DNA of 64,000 nt, from contig CAWVNO010001198.1 of NCBI GenBank assembly GCA_963930645.1, positions 1,740,001 through 1,804,000 on the forward strand, given 5' to 3'. Positions 35,671-43,799 of this stretch are shown piece after piece. Below the pieces are notes generated by a model that saw nothing but the letters and a program-made list of their open reading frames with translations, did no database searches and was not told the DNA's origin. A program made the translations under genes and the position numbers. This stretch comes from Salticus scenicus (taxonomy: Eukaryota > Arthropoda > Arachnida > Araneae > Salticidae). Every line of letters starts with the position of its first letter. Position 1 is the first letter of the stretch.

Positions 35671-36438
35671 ATGGCTGAACGAATTTCATTTCTCAACTTA
35701 CCCTTTGACATTAAAATACTGCTCTGTAGAAAATATATTTCTCTGTACGATAAAGTTCACAGTTTGAATACTATATCTGAATATAAGAAAGTGTTGGTCA
35801 ATCCATATGCATGGACTCCCAAAGAAAAACTATTTTTACGTATAACCTCCATGATAAAATTTGGCTGGTACCTTGGATTTAACAATAAGCCATGTTACGT
35901 GTTTATGGATGCAAAAAATATGAGTATATGCTATCGCTATTTCAACTACTTAGATCCGGAACAGGACTCAAGTGATATTTATTTACCTATGCTATACGTA
36001 AATATTGGAGAAATGAGAAAAAATATAAAAATTAGATGTACGAGATATTATTCAATGGTAGATTGCTTTCGTGAAATTTTGCCTTCAAAAATAGTTATGT
36101 CTGTTGAAAACTTGGAGGATTTGAAATATTATAACTTGCGATATTATGGTACTATCGTTGTAAATCATAGACTGAATTTAATTTATCAACATTGCAGACA
36201 ATATGCATTTAATAAACCCTATATCATGTGCTACGAGGATTGTAACGAAATACATATTGAAATAAAGCCATATGACGACCACTGTATTATTGTAGAATGT
36301 ATCAATATGTATTGTGATGTGTGTGATAAGGGAGAACAATATATATTTCCAGTTGATTCACTTTGGACAGAAGAATTTCAATGCAATTATCGTATAATCG
36401 ATAAGGATAATATTGAAAAACAAACATTGTATCATTAA
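35671..36438 (+). CDS. F-box-like protein, paralogue 1
   Basis: 255 residues. The N-terminal 45 residues (ISFLNLPFDIKILLCRKYIS) look like an F-box: L-x-x-LP-x-x-I-x-x-x-L, then a helix and S-x-x-YK. F-boxes recruit Skp1-Cullin ubiquitin ligases; the rest would choose the target. The body has GWYLGFNNKPCYVFMDAKNM, a Cys pair (CDVCDKGEQ) and a conserved C-terminus. Paralogue 2 follows; a third member without an F-box is at 42739-43485. The F-box call is by pattern only. Confidence 0.7.
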   Translation: MAERISFLNLPFDIKILLCRKYISLYDKVHSLNTISEYKKVLVNPYAWTPKEKLFLRITSMIKFGWYLGFNNKPCYVFMDAKNMSICYRYFNYLDPEQDSSDIYLPMLYVNIGEMRKNIKIRCTRYYSMVDCFREILPSKIVMSVENLEDLKYYNLRYYGTIVVNHRLNLIYQHCRQYAFNKPYIMCYEDCNEIHIEIKPYDDHCIIVECINMYCDVCDKGEQYIFPVDSLWTEEFQCNYRIIDKDNIEKQTLYH

Positions 36439-36453
36439 ACAATATACACCCTT

Positions 36454-36463
36454 CCCCCCCCCC

Positions 36464-36531
<68 letters not shown>
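36454..36531. repeat. C run followed by A(n)T(n) tract 24
   Basis: 13 C (36454-36466), then 32 A and 31 T. A CACGTGGGCGG arm follows at 36540-36550. Confidence 0.95.
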
Positions 36532-36534
<3 letters not shown>

Positions 36535-36539
36535 GTGGT

Positions 36540-36660
36540 CACGTGGGCGGAGCATTTTCTAATTACTGACGGTGAAAATATCACAGTCTATAAATAACTT
36601 TATCATATCCTGTTTTCATGGAAAAAGCTTATGCAACGGCCTGGCCGATCAGTATATAAA
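36540..36660 (+). promoter_or_regulatory. Promoter of F-box-like paralogue 2
   Basis: CACGTGGGCGGAGC, a distal CTATAAATAAC near 36589 and a proximal TATATAAA (36653-36660). Near copy of the paralogue 1 upstream region, but the GTGGGTGTGGC box next to the TATA is deleted. Confidence 0.6.
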
Positions 36661-36723
36661 GCCCAGAGCCCAGCGCTATCGAATCATTCGTGATTTAGTG
36701 AAGGGTTTGTTCAGACGATAGAA

Positions 36724-37482
36724 ATGGCTGAACCAATTTCATTTCTCAGCTTACCCTTTGACATTAAAATGTTGCTCTGTAGAAAATATTTTTCTCTGTA
36801 CGATAAAGTTAACGGTCTGGATGCCATATCTGAATATAAGGAAGTGTTGGCCTATGAACATGCATGGACTCTCAAAGAAAAAATATTTCTACATTTAACC
36901 TCTCTGATAAAATATGGCTGGTTCCTTGGACTTAACAATGAACCGTATTACGTATTTATAGACGCAAAAAATATGAGTATATGCTATCGCCATTTCGAAT
37001 GTTTAAAACTGGGACGTGATCCAGGTGATATTTATTTACCTATAGAATGTCTAAATATTGGAGAAATGAGAAAAAGTGTAAAATTTAAATTTTCGGAAAA
37101 TTTGTTAATGGCAGATTACCATCGTGAAATTTTGCTTCCAGAACAAATTATACCCATCGATGAAGATATGAAATATTACGAATTGGTATACGATAACATT
37201 GTTATAAATCATAAATTGAAATTACTTTATCACAATTGTAAAAAATATGTATTTGATAAACCCTTTATCTTGAATTACGATACTGAAGACAAAGCACATA
37301 TGGTAGTAAAACCATATTACGGCTACGGTATAATTGTAGAATGCATAGATATAAATTGTGACGAATGTGATTGGGGAGAACAATATGTATTTCCAAATGA
37401 TCCACTTTTTACAGAAGATTTTGAATATAATTATTGTATACTTGATAAAGATAATATTAATAAACTATCATTTTACCATTAA
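36724..37482 (+). CDS. F-box-like protein, paralogue 2
   Basis: 252 residues, roughly two-thirds identical to paralogue 1. The F-box-like N-terminus (ISFLSLPFDIKMLLCRKYFS), GWFLGLNNEPYYVFIDAKNM and the C-terminal CDECDWGEQYVFP are conserved; the middle varies most, as expected for a target-binding region. Confidence 0.7.
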   Translation: MAEPISFLSLPFDIKMLLCRKYFSLYDKVNGLDAISEYKEVLAYEHAWTLKEKIFLHLTSLIKYGWFLGLNNEPYYVFIDAKNMSICYRHFECLKLGRDPGDIYLPIECLNIGEMRKSVKFKFSENLLMADYHREILLPEQIIPIDEDMKYYELVYDNIVINHKLKLLYHNCKKYVFDKPFILNYDTEDKAHMVVKPYYGYGIIVECIDINCDECDWGEQYVFPNDPLFTEDFEYNYCILDKDNINKLSFYH

Positions 37483-37511
37483 AAAAATCTACCAGTCAAC
37501 CAATCTACCAA

Positions 37512-37514
<3 letters not shown>

Positions 37515-37553
<39 letters not shown>

Positions 37554-37571
37554 TTTTTTTTTTTTTTTTTT
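37515..37571. repeat. A(n)T(n) tract 25
   Basis: 35 A then 22 T. Confidence 0.95.
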
Positions 37572-37610
37572 CAAGGTCGTATTTTTTACCATAACCCATT
37601 TATATATAAA
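37571..37610 (+). promoter_or_regulatory. TCAAGGTCG site plus TATA of the P74 gene cluster
   Basis: TCAAGGTCG (37571-37579), TATATATAAA (37601-37610), and TCATTC initiator-like sites at about 37637 and 37647. If those are used, transcripts begin downstream of the ATG at 37610. Confidence 0.6.
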
Positions 37611-38011
37611 TGGCATCTCTGTTTGAATCAGTCATGTCATTCTTCTCATTCCGTGTTCGAGTGAGGAACCCCTGCTTAGCTTTCCACAAAAAGTTATTGG
37701 GTTACTATCTCGTTACCTATTTTCGTCTCTTTCATCTAGGTCGCATTACCATCAAAGTCTTTCCCAACACTTGGTATTTTCAAGGTTCGTTTGTCCTAAT
37801 ACGCTTTAAAATTTACAATTTCGATCATGGTATGCGCCTCATTGATTGTGCCAGACAACGTACCAAGAGACTTTCTAAACTTGGCTGCCGAAGAAAGGCT
37901 CATCACAATAGTGAATCAGGCCTCACCCTACGCGCTGTTCGACCGATCTCGAAAATGCGCCTGCGGTACGCGAGACGACTTGGCCATAAAAGGAAGAACT
38001 ATCGCCGCTAA
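37610..38011 (+). CDS. Uncertain ORF upstream of the P74 cluster
   Basis: 133 codons starting on the TATA box itself; ATG 37634 is an in-frame alternative. The first 72 codons look protein-like (beta-rich, KVFPNTWYFQGSFVLIRF), while the last 60 are Arg-rich and probably only a shadow of the overlapping 37827 gene. The protein-like half and the 37827 gene would be one protein if a frame change occurred near 37825. Whether that reflects a sequencing error, a frameshift or two genes cannot be decided here. Confidence 0.35.
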   Translation: MASLFESVMSFFSFRVRVRNPCLAFHKKLLGYYLVTYFRLFHLGRITIKVFPNTWYFQGSFVLIRFKIYNFDHGMRLIDCARQRTKRLSKLGCRRKAHHNSESGLTLRAVRPISKMRLRYARRLGHKRKNYRR

Positions 38012-38321
38012 AAAGGACAAGCATCAATCTCTATGTTATCCGTGTTACGCTTTACCGGAGGACTGTACGTTCGAAGAGTCTTTCACGATCGTGGCCTGGT
38101 TAATGAGAAACGCCATGAATTGTTATCACACAGCAGCCCATGCTTCGGCCATGCACAGATCGCTTCACAAAAATAAATGGTTCCAAGTCCAGTCTACCAT
38201 TTGCTGCGACTTTTTCGTATTAAAAGACGACCCCGTATTCATGTTACGTGGAATGGTCGTATCGCCTTTCGGAAAAGGTCCCGCGCTACAAAGCGTCATT
38301 TATCCAAAACCAAGCTCATGA
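37827..38321 (+). CDS. Cys-rich protein upstream of P74
   Basis: 164 residues, no family recognised. It has CACG and CYPCYALPEDC clusters (about 44-80) and a CC pair near 131, so it is probably zinc-binding or disulfide-bonded. If transcripts start at the TCATTC sites, this ATG is the first AUG. Its TGA overlaps the P74 start by ATGA, so the two are co-transcribed. Confidence 0.7.
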   Translation: MVCASLIVPDNVPRDFLNLAAEERLITIVNQASPYALFDRSRKCACGTRDDLAIKGRTIAAKKDKHQSLCYPCYALPEDCTFEESFTIVAWLMRNAMNCYHTAAHASAMHRSLHKNKWFQVQSTICCDFFVLKDDPVFMLRGMVVSPFGKGPALQSVIYPKPSS

Positions 38322-39742
38322 ATAAGCCAGAATACACACACGCGTTGCGATATGCTACCGAAGCCACACAAGTTTATATGTTGGAATATTACAAAAAACA
38401 ATATCCCCATTATTTCGATTATGCGTTTTTGGAAACGAGGCCCGCTACAGACCAAGATTATTTCATACCGCCTTCTATCGCAGATCGATGCATTGTTGTC
38501 ACCTCGATTCGTTTCAACGAGATTGGATGCAAGAGATTCGGTTGCTATCCGTTCAAGAAAAATTGGGAAGTCTGTAGTGACATCGATTTTGATCAGTGGG
38601 TCAGAATAGGCAGCAGATATGCGATGGCATGTCAACTGTCTTGCAAAGACCATTCTATCGATACGGAGTGGACTCCAGATGGAAAATGCGTTCTCTCGAA
38701 TCCTTTAAAAAAATCTTTTGCATCGATGCCTGAAAAAATTTTCGAAAGGGCCTCGAGACATATTTTTCATGGCGGATTTGATATAGTCGAGGGTCATTTG
38801 AAAATTAACAAGACATACTGCGACGCGTACGGTTTAGATTTTCAGAACGACGAATGCACCAGGTCTGGTGGTCAGAAATTCGGCGAATGGTTACTGGGTA
38901 CGACTGCCATCCGAGCCGCCAAGGTGGGTAACTTGAAGCCGTTGAAAGATAAACCGCCTAAAATTCCAAATTACATGATATATACAATTCGAGCTGGTAG
39001 AAGCAGCCGTATCAGACGCGAAGCCATTGAAGAGCCTATCGAAAATGTAAGTGTCTTTCACGACATAGCGTTCGAGCTGTCTAAAGACTTGGGCAGAGAG
39101 ATCTCGGAATACGCCGTTGAAAATTTTTTGAAACGCAAAGCCCCAAAACTATTATCCAAAGCGGCCAATAGCATTGCGGCAAAAATTGTCTTGAAAAATT
39201 CGATCGTCTTGTCTATGAAACAAATTGGAACAATGTCTCTGAGAGCTTTGGGAACGAGTATTGGTGTCATTACTACAACTTATGCCATATACGAATTGGT
39301 AAATGGGATATTAGATAGTATGGATCCATACGATTACTCAAAAGTTATAGACAAACAAACACTAGAAAAAATTGACCGAGAATTGGATTACACATATTAT
39401 CAAGACGGTCCCATTCGCCCCGAACTAACTCCAGATTATATTTGGGAACATGAAATTTTAGAAATTGACGAAAACGAACGCTTAAACTTTATGACTTCTA
39501 AAGTAGAAGAATATCTGACGGCATTGCACGCAATACCAGCCAACGAATATCATAAAAACATAGAAAAAACAAAAAATAATTCATTAACAGAGTTTGTTTG
39601 GTTAGAAAAAAATGATTGGGACAGTACTCTATTTAAATGTATCCTATTTGTAATGATTTTTCTGACATTGGTATTTTTAAATTGGATACATGTTTGGTCA
39701 TGTTGCTTATTTTTTACAATGTTGTTTTACAAAAATTTTTAA
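38318..39742 (+). CDS. p74: P74/PIF-0 per os infectivity factor
   Basis: 474 residues from the ATG at 38318. An in-frame ATG at 38177 would overlap the upstream gene heavily. The N-terminal part matches P74: YATEATQVYMLEYYKKQYPH, DQDYFIPPSIADRCIVV, GCKRFGCYPF, DGKCVLSNP and the DAYGLDF...C segment. Hydrophobic stretches lie at about residues 305-335, and a C-terminal anchor (FVMIFLTLVFLNWIHVW) ends the protein. P74 is the attachment component of the PIF complex. At 474 residues it is clearly shorter than baculovirus P74 (about 650); the shortfall is in the C-terminal half. Confidence 0.88.
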   Translation: MNKPEYTHALRYATEATQVYMLEYYKKQYPHYFDYAFLETRPATDQDYFIPPSIADRCIVVTSIRFNEIGCKRFGCYPFKKNWEVCSDIDFDQWVRIGSRYAMACQLSCKDHSIDTEWTPDGKCVLSNPLKKSFASMPEKIFERASRHIFHGGFDIVEGHLKINKTYCDAYGLDFQNDECTRSGGQKFGEWLLGTTAIRAAKVGNLKPLKDKPPKIPNYMIYTIRAGRSSRIRREAIEEPIENVSVFHDIAFELSKDLGREISEYAVENFLKRKAPKLLSKAANSIAAKIVLKNSIVLSMKQIGTMSLRALGTSIGVITTTYAIYELVNGILDSMDPYDYSKVIDKQTLEKIDRELDYTYYQDGPIRPELTPDYIWEHEILEIDENERLNFMTSKVEEYLTALHAIPANEYHKNIEKTKNNSLTEFVWLEKNDWDSTLFKCILFVMIFLTLVFLNWIHVWSCCLFFTMLFYKNF

Positions 39743-39798
39743 AGTAAGAAATAATATTTTCACTGCTTAGAAAATGAATCAACCAACCAACCAACTTG

Positions 39799-39867
<69 letters not shown>
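39799..39867. repeat. A(n)T(n) tract 26
   Basis: 36 A then 33 T, flanked by AACC repeats on the left and GGTTGG on the right, making an imperfect palindrome. Confidence 0.95.
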
Positions 39868-39876
39868 CCAAGTTGG

Positions 39877-39913
39877 TTGGGCGTGGCTTTACTATTACAG
39901 TATGTATATATAT
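39877..39913 (+). promoter_or_regulatory. Promoter of the methyltransferase-like gene
   Basis: TTGGGCGTGGC (39877-39887) and TATATATAT (39905-39913). Confidence 0.65.
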
Positions 39914-39982
39914 CGGATGGAAAAGTCTTTAGAGTATAACTTGCGTATAACTTGCCATAACGCTTTTTCATAATTTTGAAAG

Positions 39983-41092
39983 ATGGATTCGTCAATATTA
40001 TATATTTGCGTTATTTTATGGATAATCTATCGGTATTGTTCTGGTTTACGTTTAATTTACTCAGACGTCCAAAAATTGTTCTATTATAAGACTGATGAAA
40101 TCATAGCTATTTTGAAAAATATAGACTCGTTGAAATATACTTTTCGTGAATCGTTTTCTGATCCGAAATGTAAAAGAATTTACAGCGCTTTAGTAATATA
40201 TGAGGATTCTAAAGTCGTAGATAAGTATCTTCAATGGAATGGATCTACACATTATTTTATTTCTATTATAGCCTATCTATATAATATACATCCTATTGTG
40301 AAAATTTTAATGATTTGCTATTACATGAGCAATAGACTAAATATGAATATATTTTACAATTCCAGTTTGAGACACTATATGGGATTTTATCTACAGCAAG
40401 ACGACATAAATCCAATAGAATGCCTTAATACTTTTATTTTTAACCAATTGCTTAATTTAAACAAGTCTACAAATTTAAAACGAAAATATTTTGTAGATTA
40501 TTATTACCAGCATAGCTTTGGTAAAAGATTTTTGTTGAAAGAATATTCAGAGACCCTGTCTGTATTTAATCTCATAGACTTAAAAAATAAAAATATAATT
40601 AATATATGTGCTGGAAATGCTTGTGGAATTCATCTTGTAGACACCAAAATGACATGCGTTGATTTGAAACAGTACAAAGGCATGAAATTATTACATAATA
40701 TGAATGTATGTAATTTTATACAATGCGACATCAATGACGATAAATTTGAAAAACTAATACCATCCTATAATGTATGGGTAGCCATTCACGCTTGTAGAGG
40801 ATTACCCATACGAATAATAGAAATGTTTGAAAAACACGCTTCAAACTCTTCAGAATTATATTTAGTACCTTGTTGTACATTGAGCAAAGGCTATTATAGA
40901 GCAAATTGTGATTTGTACGAAAGAATACATAAAAAATATTATACTGCTAAAGAAGATATGCTAAGGCAACATATTTATCCAGCCATGCATTTTGAGTTGC
41001 TATGTTCTTTATGCAAGTCGAGTAAATTTAAAGTTAAAACATTAACAGATATGAGATCTGTAAAAAATAAAATTATTATATTATATAAGTAA
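39983..41092 (+). CDS. Methyltransferase-like protein (Methyltransf_32 type)
   Basis: 369 residues. A hydrophobic N-terminus (SILYICVILWIIYRY) may anchor it in a membrane. The C-terminal half has a SAM-type motif I (IINICAGNACGIHLV, about 205-219) followed by CVDLK at the end of beta2, then VWVAIHACRGLPIRII (about 258-273) and LVPCCTLSKGYY. The AxHACxx...VPCC pair is characteristic of the METTL25/GSTCD-like methyltransferase fold family. The usual GxG loop is modified (AGNACG). Substrate unknown; RNA is plausible. Confidence 0.7.
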   Translation: MDSSILYICVILWIIYRYCSGLRLIYSDVQKLFYYKTDEIIAILKNIDSLKYTFRESFSDPKCKRIYSALVIYEDSKVVDKYLQWNGSTHYFISIIAYLYNIHPIVKILMICYYMSNRLNMNIFYNSSLRHYMGFYLQQDDINPIECLNTFIFNQLLNLNKSTNLKRKYFVDYYYQHSFGKRFLLKEYSETLSVFNLIDLKNKNIINICAGNACGIHLVDTKMTCVDLKQYKGMKLLHNMNVCNFIQCDINDDKFEKLIPSYNVWVAIHACRGLPIRIIEMFEKHASNSSELYLVPCCTLSKGYYRANCDLYERIHKKYYTAKEDMLRQHIYPAMHFELLCSLCKSSKFKVKTLTDMRSVKNKIIILYK

Positions 41093-41143
41093 ATAAATAT
41101 TTTCACTGTCAGTGCTTACAAAATGCTCCGCCCACGTGACTTG

Positions 41144-41188
<45 letters not shown>

Positions 41189-41191
41189 TTT
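41144..41191. repeat. A(n)T(n) tract 27 (short T run)
   Basis: 41 A then 7 T. The left flank (CTCCGCCCACGTGACTTG) repeats the E-box/GC arm seen at 35.4 kb. Confidence 0.95.
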
Positions 41192-41195
41192 CAGA

Positions 41196-41220
41196 GTGGG
41201 TGTGGCTTACACTATAAAAG
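41196..41220 (+). promoter_or_regulatory. Promoter of the PhyH-like gene
   Basis: GTGGGTGTGGC (41196-41206) and TATAAAAG (41213-41220), inside a longer in-frame ORF, which fixes the real start downstream. Confidence 0.7.
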
Positions 41221-41261
41221 ACCCTGCCAACAACCTACAGTTATTATTTCTTTCTTCAAAC

Positions 41262-42257
41262 ATGATTTACAACACTTGCGAGGGTTTTACTCTAGCAGAG
41301 GATGGAGTCAAAGTCATCGATGACATATTGACTCCAGAAGAGCTTTCAGCGCTACAAGATAAAATGTGGCAATGGCTTAGCGACAAAACTAAATATTTAT
41401 CAACTCCAATCGTAAAAAACAAACCGTTGACGTATGAATCAATATTTGAATTTTTTCCAAAGTCTGGAATGCTATTACAGAATTGGGATTTCGGACACAA
41501 TCCCATGTCTTGGGCTATTCGTCAAAATCAAAAAGTTATCGATACATTTAGTAAAATTTGGAAAACCGACGAATTATTAACTAGCTACGACGGTCTCAGC
41601 ATATCTTTGCCATGCGAAATAACTAATCGAGGTTGGTATCGAGGAACAGATAAACTCCATACAGATCAGTCGTTTATGAGAAATGGATTTGAATGCGTAC
41701 AAGGGTTGGTCAATTTATTCGACGTCAATGAGGGAGACGCTACCCTTCGAGTGCTGAGAGGCAGTCATAAATTACACAAAGCGTTTCGAGAACAATATCA
41801 TATTAATAATACAAAAGACTGGTACATAATAACAGACGAACAGAAACGATTTTACATGGACAAATTAGGACACGATTCCGATATTTGCGTAAAAGCTAAA
41901 GCTGGTTCGCTTCTTCTATGGGACAGCAGAACGATTCATCAGGGCATACAACCTCAACATTTCAGAGAAAAACCAAATATTCGCTGCGTATTGTATGTCT
42001 GTATGACACCTGCGTCTTTAGTATCCGAATCGGTATTAAAGACGCGAATACTGCGTTTTGAACAGAGACGGACTTCCAATCATTGGCCCCATAAAATTCA
42101 AATTTTTCCGATAAATCCACACACGTATGGTAAACCTATACCTCGAGTAGAAAACGACGACTTGGAAGAAACCGCTTTAATGAGAAAGCTTGTTGGATAT
42201 AATTATTTGGAGAAATTTAAGAATCCAAAAGGAAAAAAACGAAAAAGACTGCAGTAG
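41262..42257 (+). CDS. Phytanoyl-CoA dioxygenase (PhyH)-like 2OG-Fe(II) oxygenase
   Basis: 331 residues from the ATG at 41262, chosen because the TATA box lies inside the longer ORF. The Fe(II) triad fits H133-x-D135 (KLHTDQSF) and H226 (WDSRTIHQG), and R241 (NIRCVLYVCMTP) could bind 2-oxoglutarate. GLVNLFDVNEGDATLRVLRG is the typical strand-turn before the second half of the barrel. The C-terminus is very basic (GKKRKRLQ), suggesting nuclear location or nucleic-acid contact. Substrate unknown; PhyH relatives hydroxylate lipids, small molecules or nucleic-acid bases. Confidence 0.8.
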   Translation: MIYNTCEGFTLAEDGVKVIDDILTPEELSALQDKMWQWLSDKTKYLSTPIVKNKPLTYESIFEFFPKSGMLLQNWDFGHNPMSWAIRQNQKVIDTFSKIWKTDELLTSYDGLSISLPCEITNRGWYRGTDKLHTDQSFMRNGFECVQGLVNLFDVNEGDATLRVLRGSHKLHKAFREQYHINNTKDWYIITDEQKRFYMDKLGHDSDICVKAKAGSLLLWDSRTIHQGIQPQHFREKPNIRCVLYVCMTPASLVSESVLKTRILRFEQRRTSNHWPHKIQIFPINPHTYGKPIPRVENDDLEETALMRKLVGYNYLEKFKNPKGKKRKRLQ

Positions 42258-42308
42258 AATTGATCCTTTTTTTAAGTTTGGATATATATAGATTATTACA
42301 TGATCATT

Positions 42309-42734
42309 TTATTTCTCTCTTTCTCTTTCCATGTCAGGTTTATTTGTATCTACCCAGTCAGGTGCATAATGTTTACATACTCTACATCTAAGTGATAATG
42401 CTGCCTCCTGTTTTACTATGTTAAAAAAATTATCTGGTACCTTAAAATCTTCTTCACACGTGCATGTTTCGCTATGGGTTACTCCAGAAACGCTTTTTAG
42501 GCAGGATGATATATGCCAACCATTTTCGTCACTATATATCAATCGAATGTTTAATTCTGGCCTTTTAAGTGAAGCTAAATGAAATTTTAACAATGTTGCA
42601 TATTTTTCATATTTGTTGAAATCCTGCTTATATTTCTGCAGCATGCCCTCTGGCAATATCAATAGCTTTTTATAAAAATTCTCATCATTATCATGAGGCG
42701 AAATTTTGATTAGAGTTTCAATGACTTCCATCAT
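42309..42734 (-). CDS. Single-module relative of the CxC-repeat protein
   Basis: 141 residues from M at 42734 (a longer in-frame start at 42812 would overlap the upstream gene). GWHISSCLKSVSGVTHSETCTCEE aligns with module 2 of the protein at 10318-10986, although the first CxxC is altered to CxxS. An extra CRVC pair and a charged tail (DMEREREK) follow. It starts 4 bases after the upstream gene in the same direction, so the two are probably one transcription unit. Confidence 0.65.
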   Translation of the reverse strand: MMEVIETLIKISPHDNDENFYKKLLILPEGMLQKYKQDFNKYEKYATLLKFHLASLKRPELNIRLIYSDENGWHISSCLKSVSGVTHSETCTCEEDFKVPDNFFNIVKQEAALSLRCRVCKHYAPDWVDTNKPDMEREREK

Positions 42735-42738
42735 GTAC

Positions 42739-43485
42739 TTATTTATACATATAGTCTTTAGCAATATTCTTATCGCAAAAACAAAAGTCTTTAAATTGTA
42801 AAATATGGCCATTATATGGATAATTATAATATGATATGGTTGTATTTTCCATAATATCGTTCTCTTTTACACGGTAATCGGTTTGTTGCGTCTCTGTCCA
42901 AAGTAATTTATTGGGCATCATTATTTGTTCCCCTTTTTCACATCCGCATTCATGATTATAAATACATTCTATAGAAATAGAATTTCTCCTTGATGGCCTG
43001 ACTTTAAAATGAGGTTCATGATCTGGGTCAATTAAAATACACGGTTTATCGAAATTATATTTACTACCCTTCCAATAAAGTGTTTTAGAAGATCGATTAA
43101 CGGCAATAACCATTCCTATTACAGAATAAAAATAAAAGTCGTCCAAATTTTCAATGGGAAAATAAGATTCTGAAAACATCCATTTTACATGAGCTATTAC
43201 GAATTTCCACGTCCGTTTGGCCTCCCATTTTTCGGATATATCCTTTTCTATATCTTTCGTAGGATTTAAATTCGACAAAGGTAAATATTTATCATCTAAT
43301 GCTGAAGAATATTCTAACTTATCATCCGTTTCTAAATTAGAGGGATTTTGATCTATAATATGTTGAAAATAGCGTATGGAAAGAGTCATGTTTCTTTCAT
43401 CATTAAACACGTAACATGGTAAATTAAAATAACTAAAATACCAGCCAGGTTTGGCTATCTGAGTCATTTCTAAAAATCCCTCCAT
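42739..43485 (-). CDS. F-box-family relative lacking the F-box, paralogue 3
   Basis: 248 residues. GWYFSYFNLPCYVFNDERNM, FDKPCILIDPDHEPHFKVRP, CGCEKGEQ and WTETQQTDYRV align one-to-one with paralogues 1 and 2, but the protein begins where their second helix ends, so the F-box-like N-terminus is missing. A C-terminal extension of about 30 residues (including CFCDKN) is new. It could act as a competitor of the full proteins or simply be a truncated copy. TATA-like ACATATATAC lies near 43517. Confidence 0.7.
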   Translation of the reverse strand: MEGFLEMTQIAKPGWYFSYFNLPCYVFNDERNMTLSIRYFQHIIDQNPSNLETDDKLEYSSALDDKYLPLSNLNPTKDIEKDISEKWEAKRTWKFVIAHVKWMFSESYFPIENLDDFYFYSVIGMVIAVNRSSKTLYWKGSKYNFDKPCILIDPDHEPHFKVRPSRRNSISIECIYNHECGCEKGEQIMMPNKLLWTETQQTDYRVKENDIMENTTISYYNYPYNGHILQFKDFCFCDKNIAKDYMYK

Positions 43486-43799
43486 CTTTTAGTTTTAGTA
43501 TAAATTATTTTCAATACATATATACTTATTTATCATGTAAAATTTACCAAATAGATTTAATTCTGATACATAAATATTTTCAGCCATGACAGTAGTCATA
43601 AATTTCTTTTAGTCTGTCAAAAACAATATTGAATCTGGCTCGTTAAATTTTGACATACATCCCAATAGATACAATCTCGAAGAAGAAACATGTTTTCCAA
43701 GTTCCATACATTTTTATTGTCGGCATCCATAAACTATGGTCTAATCTAGTCCCAAGCCAGTCTCTTTAATTTAAATCTTTGTTTTAAAACAAGAGGATC
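43486..43799. other. Gene-free spacer
   Basis: No gene, A(n)T(n) tract or GC box is seen. A TATA-like motif near 43517 probably serves the minus-strand gene. No clear TATA box is seen just before the 43800 gene. Confidence 0.5.

Noticed and set aside
37634..38011. Arg-rich second half of the 37610 ORF as a real basic protein
   Set aside because: It overlaps a better coding frame and its composition is that of an off-frame translation.
38177..38317. P74 start at 38177
   Set aside because: The extra 47 residues are Arg-rich shadow sequence of the upstream gene; P74 similarity starts at 38318.
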